In this document: piece after piece, positions 55,508 through 64,000 of the stretch | How positions within the stretch are numbered: the stretch's first letter is position 1 | How the letters are laid out: each line of letters starts with the position of its first letter | NCBI GenBank assembly: GCA_008931825.1 | Contig: QXVZ01020107.1 | Span: 1 to 64,000, forward strand | Direction: 5' to 3' | Length of the DNA stretch: 64,000 nt | Source of the DNA: Phallusia fumigata | Lineage: Eukaryota; Chordata; Ascidiacea; Phlebobranchia; Ascidiidae | The notes under the pieces: model-generated | Database searches by the model: none | Told to the model about the DNA's origin: nothing | What the model saw: only the letters and a program-made list of their open reading frames with translations | Position numbers and translations under genes: made by a program

Positions 55508-56375
55508 ATGTTTTATTTAAAGCCACTCTTTGAGTCCTTGTCTTGTGCTCCTAATTTTCCTTGCTGAGGGAGACATCTTACGGGGATTTCCAAGTTACCG
55601 TGTATGTCTCTTGCTATTTGTGTCGTCACAAAAAAGAGTCAACACTTCCTTTCGTTAAAGCAATGCAAGATCAGGCAGCTTAGCGCCCGGCTAACCGGAC
55701 GAATCAAACCTTTATTTCCACATCCCTCAACAAGGTAGAGAAACACAAACGTGCGTTCAAAGGTTAAACCTGATATTGATACTTAAAGCTGTAGGGTTTG
55801 GCCATTTTCCCACCACACGGTAACGGAAAGTTGACATCTTCATTACAACTATGAGAGATACCTGTGATAATTACAAGTATGATCACAACCTATTGTAACT
55901 ACTTGTAACTAGGCTAGATTCAGAAGCAGGGAGAAATCAAATATTTTATTTCTGGAAAAAAATTTAAATATTTTATTCCTTTTTTTTCATTTGCCGTTCA
56001 TTTTTTATCCACACAAAATCTACACGTCCATTTTAAACGCTTCCACTGCCATTGTAAAGACGCATTAAGTACTTCTTGAAAAGTGCTGAACAACGTTCGT
56101 TCTGATTGGAAAATACATGTCACGTTATGTATACGTGGAGACAGTCAGTTCTTCGTCAAGGTCGATCGACTGTGTTTGTTTGTTTGTTTTGATAAGACAT
56201 GACGGATGTTATTTCAATTCACCAACAAAACTTGGGCCGCCGTCCGGTGGTAAGACAATTTCCTCTCGTCGTTGAAGCTCTGAATGTCACTGACGCTCAC
56301 ATCGCTTTGTTGTGTTATGGGAAAACAATCAAAGTCTGTTTAAAGATTTAGGTAAATCAAATATATTTTTACTAT

Positions 56376-56436
56376 GCATGGCAAAGACGTAAAATGGGCA
56401 AAAGATGTTTTTCTATATTGGCGGAATATCATAGGT
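56376..56436 (+). CDS. possible short coding exon, right copy
   Basis: ATG opens MHGKDVKWAKDVFLYWRNII, followed by GTGAGTAGTG. A T-rich acceptor near 56500 (TTTTTTTTACAG) would continue in phase as GVLLFVLDMDGSKIRY to another GT. Function unknown. Confidence 0.28.
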
Positions 56437-57056
56437 GAGTAGTGTTGTGCCATGTATTAGATTAAACAAAACTGTGTTACTTTTTTTATCTTTTTTTTAC
56501 AGTTTTGCTATTTGTGCTTGACATGGATGGCAGTAAGATACGATACGGTACGTATTGGGTTGTGCGTACCACGTACCTCATTACGAAGAGATCATTTTGC
56601 TGCGTACCCTATCGTACCACACTGTCATCCTTGTTGACCGGTAAACGAAAAGCAAAAATTAAGGTATAAAAGGAATTCAATAAAGTTAATCTATGTGTAA
56701 CCACGTGTTTCGTTTGCATTTTCAAGACTACTTCAGGTTTGTTCTGATCATGACAACATTCTGGTGTATGTCGACCAACTACGTAGCCGCCTCAATGACG
56801 TACGTACTTAACATTCTGTTGGACTGCGTTGATGATGGCTAAGTTGCAAGATACTTTAACCCGGCGGGTTCATAAAATTCTCTTTCACCTTGTTTCTACA
56901 GATGGCAAGGTTTTTCTGTATCAAATATAAAAAATAAAATATGAAACGATTTCCTTCTGCGAACATTTATTATCTTCGTCATGGTTTGCAGCGCAAAGCT
57001 CGTTTAGACTCCGCTTAAAGGGTGATATTTTCAATGTTTTGATTATTTTTTTCAGT

Positions 57057-57175
57057 GTTCCAAGTTCGGGGAGATTCTCGACATGGTGCTGGTCAGAGCC
57101 GGGAACATCGGTTTCATCGTCAAAATATCTCAATTTTTCCCGACTACTCATTTTTCGTGCAAGTATGGTGAGCAA
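57057..57175. other. GC-richer block of uncertain coding strand
   Basis: Plus strand: a strong acceptor (TTTTTTTCAG) precedes 120 bases open in all three frames, ending at a possible donor (ATG then GTGAGC). Minus strand: a frame starts MSSREKLRYFDDETDVPGSD and also reads like protein. The two cannot be separated from sequence alone. Confidence 0.3.
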
Positions 57176-59452
57176 CGCATTCCAATGAGCAAAAAAACAA
57201 AACAGTGTGAACAGTGATGAAACTTCGCATTGACAAAATTAACATCGAACATCGCATTGACAAAATTACATTCTGTCGATACTCGAGACACCATCATATT
57301 TAATTGCAAAGGCTATCTAAACCCGTAAAATCACTTCTATGTATATAGAGGCGCGTGCTTTCTGCGACAATAGAGACACGCATCAGATATCGACATCTGA
57401 AGACGACGGCAAATAGAAACGCTGTAAGAGACACTACTATTACGTGGTAGAGGTTTACTTATAGAGGCGGAGGCACGCAATAGAGTCCATCAGCTGATAC
57501 GAGTCGTAATAGTTTAACGCATTTTTAGCTCCATTTAGTTTTTGAAGTGGTCTTTAACTTAAACTGACCTTGAATTCAAAGCCGGAATTTAATACCCCAA
57601 TCAACCAAACGATTTTTCATTGTCTAGGACTTTAAAATATAAAGTTTTGTTCTATTTTATAACAGTCTTCGAGTTTGGTAGTTGTTGGATGCATATGCAC
57701 GCTTCCACTGTTATGGGCCACAAATTCACATCTTGAAAGGAAAAAATCCTCCATTACTGGGGTGGGCTTACTCCGAGGTGAGTGGGTAAATTTTAAGCAC
57801 TTGCATAACGAGGAATATGAAGACTGCTATGTGTGTGAGGCGAAGCTGATATCATAAGGCAAAGTTGTTTGGGCATTTCGGCAACGGCGATTATGTACCC
57901 AATGCCCTGTCAATGTTATTTCTAGTTTCACGAATGACCAACTTGTCCATCCATTGAATATCAATCAAAAGTATTTTTTCCACAGCCGGCGTTTAGTATT
58001 TGGTGGTGGGGAAAGAAGCTCTTTTTCGTGGTGATTTAAACTTTACACTTCACCGAAGGACCAGTGGGTAAGTTTCACGTTTCCAACAAATTTAACACAG
58101 TAGTCAGCAATTTGCCTGTACCTAGCAAAATCATAATCATCAAGAAGTCCTTGGTAGGTTTTGTCAAAAAATCAAAATAACTTTAATATTCCCCAAAACA
58201 CTTTGGGTTGATGTCGTATGGCTAAAATTGCCATAACTTCGCAACTTAGCTAAAAGAACTGTAAATGAAACAAATACATTATTCTGGTAGCCGCCCGGAT
58301 AGGTTTCTTTCGTGGATTCGAATCACACAACAGGTTAAACTTTTCCCGTCAACGCCTTGGTGAAAGGAAATGCTTGGAAGGTAGACTATAATTCGGTATA
58401 ACGCCTCTTGTAAGTTTGCCGTACTGTGATTCTAGGCTAAAAAATTTGGATCACTTAAACACTGCTTTTTCCGGGATATTAAGCGGGTACTCACAGCAAT
58501 TTTGTCAACAGGCCTTTGTGGGCGTGAAATTTTGCCTCTAATAAACTGATATTTGAACAGTTCCAGGTTTCAACGTTGGTGTCATCCGATTGTCACAGGT
58601 TGTTGTGCTGCCATTTTTTGTATTTCGTATTTGCGTTGGTTTTGTACAATTCGCAAGTGCCGCATTTCGTCTGGCAACCTTCGACGCCGAGAAAAAAGCA
58701 GCGATGTTTCTATTGACTGTTAGCAAAATTGACCTGATGTAGTTAATCCGTTGTTGCATTATTTGTCGGATATTCCTTTACGATTACTGCTTTCTTGTTC
58801 TATTTTTATCCCTGAAGGACATATAAAGACCAGTATTGACTAGACTTAGTTTAAGTCAATTTATATGGGACTCCATTTATTGCCGGCAAAGTAATAACTC
58901 TGCAACATTTCCCAACTTTCTACCACAATATTAGCGTTAGCCCTATTTTGTAAACATTCTGATTTTTCACTTCAAAACTCCAAGCATAAGATTTACCCGT
59001 CGTGATTCAAAACGTTTTTATGATTTAGCGGACTAGGAAAGAGTTTTGTGTCATTGATTTTTTACTCCATTTGCTCGCGGTAATCTGATAATCAAGAATA
59101 GAACAAATAGCTTCTGTGTAGAAATGTCGTTGAAGGAATGCATGCCCAGCACTGACTTAGCCAGGTAATCATGACGAAATATATGCCGAAATTCAGAAAA
59201 GAACCTTTAAAACTACGGCCACGAGACCGCTCTCACATTGAAACCTGTCTAATCGTAAAGCTTCCTGTGTTTCTAGAATCTTTTTAGAGTGGCTTTTCCA
59301 TTGAACAAGCTTGTCAAGCCTGCACAAGGAGTACACCACGTTTGGGCCCTTATCCACCACGGAGATAAAACAAACAACTGACTTCCAAAACATCTGCTTA
59401 GACAGACTAAAAAGTTTCTCAAAAACAGGTTTGTTTAGGTATCTTTATTTAA

Positions 59453-59531
59453 GTGCAGCAAGCTCAGAAACACTAATCCACATGCAACGTTTAAGAACGG
59501 CGAGTGATTGTTTTCATCACAGCTTGTGCAC
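59453..59531 (-). ncRNA. C/D box snoRNA candidate 3' of RPS27A
   Basis: Minus strand: terminal stem GTGCACAAGCT / AGCTTGCTGCAC, C box GTGATGA, D box CTGA, and a guide TCACTCGCCGTT ending next to a degenerate D' box (CTTA). The guide is complementary over 12 nt to AACGGCGAGTGA near the 5' end of 28S rRNA (recalled sequence). Paralogue of the intronic copy at 59988-60068, but it lies about 120 bp beyond the RPS27A stop. Confidence 0.65.
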
Positions 59532-59651
59532 AAAACAACACAGACCTTAAAGTTTCAAAACTCCAACCTGCTTATCCCTTTTCCTGTCAGCTACAGATCA
59601 AGAAATAACTTGGGTGTCAAATTTATTTCGAAAATGTCGAGAGGCTGCGGT

Positions 59652-61247
<1,596 letters not shown>

Positions 61248-61716
61248 TGTGGTATTCTGTAAAACATATCATCCTCAGTTCGTAAAAACCTAGACATGTC
61301 CAAGCAACAGAAACCACTCAACAAATCTTTGAGTGCTGACAACCAGAATTATTACATCTTTAAACAATTCCTTTATTTGTTAACATCTACGCTGATTACT
61401 TACAGCACTAACACATGTGGAACGTAATGCTCTTAAAAAAACGCGCAAAATCCGAAAAAGTTCAGACCAAAAAAAACGTACCCTACCTCCACCGACGGCG
61501 ATCGAAAAGATTCGCCTCGTGGAAATTCCGTTTCCCGTTGCTGCTAGATTCACATCGATTCAAACATTTTGATTGTTCAAAAAATGAATTTTAGTTGTAG
61601 ATTTCTATGTTTTCGAATTTTTCAAATTCCCCTGAAATGTTTTTGCGAATGCTTCTTTGAACCCATTCAGTTGGAGATTGACACGTCTAGTTTATTGTTT
61701 GTCCTCGCTGGTTTGT

Positions 61717-61917
61717 AAAATTGAGGTAACCGGCCAATGTCCTGTCACCATCTCACCAGCCGCCAAGATGGCCGAGTNAACTATACCGCCGGATAAAAGA
61801 CGACGCAACTTTGCTGCCGTTAACTATGGTTTACGTTACGATATAAAACGTTTACCTACAAAAAATCGCGCCTTTGTTAATATTGACACCGGAGGTTTAT
61901 CAGAAGTCAGAGTCTGA
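61717..61917 (+). CDS. hypothetical small protein or first exon
   Basis: A frame starting at a good context (GCCAAGATGG, 61768) reads PPDKRRRNFAAVNYGLRYDI and ends in SEVRV stop; one codon contains an n (61778). A longer in-frame start lies at 61657. It lies head-to-head with RPS27A and may share its promoter region. No family recognised. Confidence 0.3.
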   Translation, partial: KIEVTGQCPVTISPAAKMAEXTIPPDKRRRNFAAVNYGLRYDIKRLPTKNRAFVNIDTGGLSEVRV

Positions 61918-62015
61918 TTCCACGTCTGTCAGCAGTTGTGGGTGAGAGTCTAATTTTTTTTAATCGGAATCCAAAATATCTTGGACGTTTCTGCCATTGA
62001 GCACTAGTTAGAGCA

Positions 62016-62138
62016 AGAGCGTAGCCAGCCCAAAATTTTGAGGCGCGGAATTTTTTCCAGGAGAAGCCTATTTCAATGTACAATTTCGAAATTTGGAAGG
62101 GGCCATGGCCCCTTTCGCCCCCGCTTGGCTACGACCCT
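62016..62138. mobile_element. short MITE with GCGTAGCCAG / CTGGCTACG-type ends
   Basis: Left end AGAGCGTAGCCAGCCCAAAA and right end CCCCGCTTGGCTACGACCCT are inverted repeats. The interior has the GGGGCCATGGCCCC palindrome. No ORF. The superfamily was not assigned. Confidence 0.65.
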
Positions 62139-62875
62139 GGTATAGAGTTCAGTGTTTAGAAACTCTAACTTTGTTTCACACTTAATCGGAAGCCCCTAAT
62201 TGAACACATCGTACGAAAAAATACCTGAGGTCCAGTACGCCTATGACTTGAGACTTTTTAATTTTTTTTACAGTCCAATCATGTTCAAGGGGCTCAATTA
62301 TGTAAAAACATGTAGTTCAGTTAGAAGACATGGACCGCTCATATATTGCTTGACAAAGTTAACAAAATGCAGATGTATTTGATCAAACAAAAAATACAAA
62401 AAAAGGCAAAAAAGTTCAGTGAAAAAAACAACAATACAAATTTTCGAAAAACGTTTTTTAAATTCACTTATCCTTTGCAAGAAAAGCACAAAGCACTTTC
62501 AATTGAGGTTTCATAGCTGCAAAAAAATAAACTGTTTTATTGCAACTTTTGCTACTTATAAAACACAAAAAGACATTTCAGTTCGGGAACAAAGGGTTAT
62601 TTTATAGTTTAGCACAAGAGTCATTATATGCAGAGTTGACATTATATGGCATTTTGTGCATTCTATTTTTTAACAATGAACACCACATAATTTTGGAAAC
62701 AAATGAAATAACACCATCTTTAAATTGGGACTGTTTTTTTGAGGTTTCAGCATAAAATACTAGCAGGTTGCAAATTGCAATCACCCTTAAATGATTCACA
62801 TGTTCTCACAAACTATGTATCGGAGTACAGAAAATCCCTAACACAAACCTATACAATGCTACTATCTAATCTCAC

Positions 62876-63846
62876 CTGAGAATAGAACAATTTGAGCAAT
62901 ACTGTTTGTCACAGCTCGCACAAGTTCTGCCACAAATCTGGCAAATTCCGTTGAGGCAAAATTCGCAGTTTGTAGTTGGCGATGTATGACTACATGGATT
63001 AGGTAGGCGGGCTGTGAGAAAAAAGAAAACTAAGCAAAAATATCATCAAAACTTATAATTTAATGGACTCTAATTTCACCTGTTTTAGAATTTACTTGTT
63101 TGTTGTAGTGTGGTTTGCTTCCTTTGCTGAAAAAATCAACTATACTTTTTTGTTGATGTTTTTCACATGTTTCTATATTTTCATCATTGTTATTCAAAAC
63201 ATTTTGTTCATCCTGTTCAATCTTGGAATAAAATTGTTTTGCCCCATTCAACAGAAGCTGTCTGGTGTGATCTGCAACAACAAGTACATTTATAAGTTTT
63301 AGATGTTTTAAATCATTATTAACAATTTTAAGAACAATGTTAAACAAAAATGCAAACTTGCTTTAAACTTTCAAACTTGATTGCAACTTGGTTTTGATCA
63401 AAATTTTTGTGACATATGTACTGATAATGAAAACACCTTTGTTGACATGTAATCACTATATACAAGTTCTCCGACAGTTTTGTTTTAATTAGAAAACTGA
63501 CCATGATGAGTGCAAGGTCTTTTAGTTTTAATTTAGTCATTAGCTTTTACTGGGACAAAGCAAAGCCAAATTTGGGGACCACGATTTTGCTTGGACTTTG
63601 TGAGGAAAATTTGTGTTGAGTATCCTTCGCTTGGTAAGGCACAATTAATTCATGTCCTTTCAAACTCGTATGATTTATATACATGGTACACAACATATTT
63701 TACCATACAAAACAACTCTTAAATCAACCTAGAATTGCATCTTTGTAACTGCTCCCGTCAATTCCATTTGCAACTTCTTTTGTGCTAATGTGAGTTTTCA
63801 TTTGCATTGGAGTGTCCTCACTCCATGGGTTTTGTCGTTTCGTCAT
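62876..63846 (-). CDS. SIVA1: SIVA1-like zinc-binding protein, last exon not located
   Basis: Exons 63846-63729, 63271-63080 and 63011-62876 join in phase to 148 residues plus 2 nt; human SIVA1 has 175. Role by family: pro-apoptotic adaptor binding TNF-receptor-family tails and other partners. Seen: MTKRQNPWSEDTPMQMKTHI resembling the SIVA N-terminus (MPKRSCPF...LQLKVRVS); HTRQLLLNGAKQFYSKI resembling the KTKRLLFLGAQAYLDHV helix; then the Cys-rich part NCEFCLNGICQICGRTCASC DKQYC. The final exon (family end YExxxxKVLC-SC) was not found between 62140 and 62875. Assignment rests on motif order recalled from the vertebrate protein. Confidence 0.75.
63418..63482 (+). repeat. MITE fragment, diverged hairpin core
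   Basis: ACTGATAATGAAAACACC, TTTGTTGACATG and CAAGTTCTCCGACAGTTTTG follow the layout of the 7640-7716 element. It lies in intron 1 of the SIVA1-like gene. Confidence 0.5.
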
Positions 63847-64000
63847 CTGTAAGACTTATAAAACAAGAAAACCAAAAAAATCCCCAATTCGACACAAACA
63901 CAAAAAGCTGTACAGGTCTGTTATGTAAAGCGTAAAAAACAAATGGATTTCGCGCGAAATCTGTTCCTCCTTCAAAAATCTTTTTAACTGAACGGCAAAC

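Larger units (their letters stand above)
56260..58810 (+). repeat. old segmental repeat, right unit
   Basis: Matches 54040-55100 in two separated blocks (56280-56440 and 58520-58810). About 2 kb of unmatched sequence lies between them, including 57057-57175. Confidence 0.55.

Overview
This window looks like invertebrate-chordate nuclear DNA, most likely an ascidian tunicate of the Ciona type. The evidence is short GT-AG introns of a few hundred bases, an AT-rich background, chordate gene families (GPR156-like, SIVA1-like, PMP22-like) and many short palindromic MITEs and tRNA-derived SINEs. The species call is inference. The sequence is a draft assembly. It has one long N gap (34804-35444) and several single n characters that behave as contig joins. 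Some joins carry allelic sequence twice (31080, 36191, 45145) and others appear to have lost exons (1198, 37892).

Layout. 1-9.6 kb: two convergent chondroitin-synthase genes, a partial copy on + and a complete eight-exon copy on - (807 codons). 12.0-15.3 kb: a GPR156-like class C GPCR on +. 16.5-28.3 kb: five same-strand (-) genes for single-pass receptors, each with an N-terminal C-type-lectin-like domain, a Ser/Thr-rich stalk, one membrane helix and a separate tail exon with tyrosine motifs. 29.7-36.8 kb: GDP-L-fucose synthase (-), with one exon duplicated by an assembly join. 38.8-40.1 kb: the 5' exons of mitochondrial tryptophanyl-tRNA synthetase (-). 40.75-42.0 kb: a complete PMP22/EMP-like tetraspan (-). 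44.4-52.5 kb: a complete 14-exon animal lipoxygenase homologue (-) that has lost three of its five iron ligands. 52.5-59.4 kb: gene-poor, with an old segmental repeat. 59.65-61.25 kb: ubiquitin-eS31 (RPS27A) (-), with a C/D snoRNA in each coding-region intron and another just 3' of the gene. 62.9-63.85 kb: a SIVA1-like gene (-).

Most of these genes are ordinary housekeeping or signalling loci without a shared pathway, although chondroitin synthase and GDP-fucose synthase both serve glycan synthesis. The two most interesting items are the receptor cluster and the lipoxygenase. The receptors' tail exons fall into two classes joined at a conserved phase-2 splice site, which looks like a modular immune-type receptor family. 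The lipoxygenase is predicted to be a pseudoenzyme. A third item is a structured motif shared by several palindromic MITE families, resembling CTGATGA / stem / GAAAC of a hammerhead ribozyme core.

Exon models were built by hand from splice consensus, reading phase and remembered family sequences. No database search was run.
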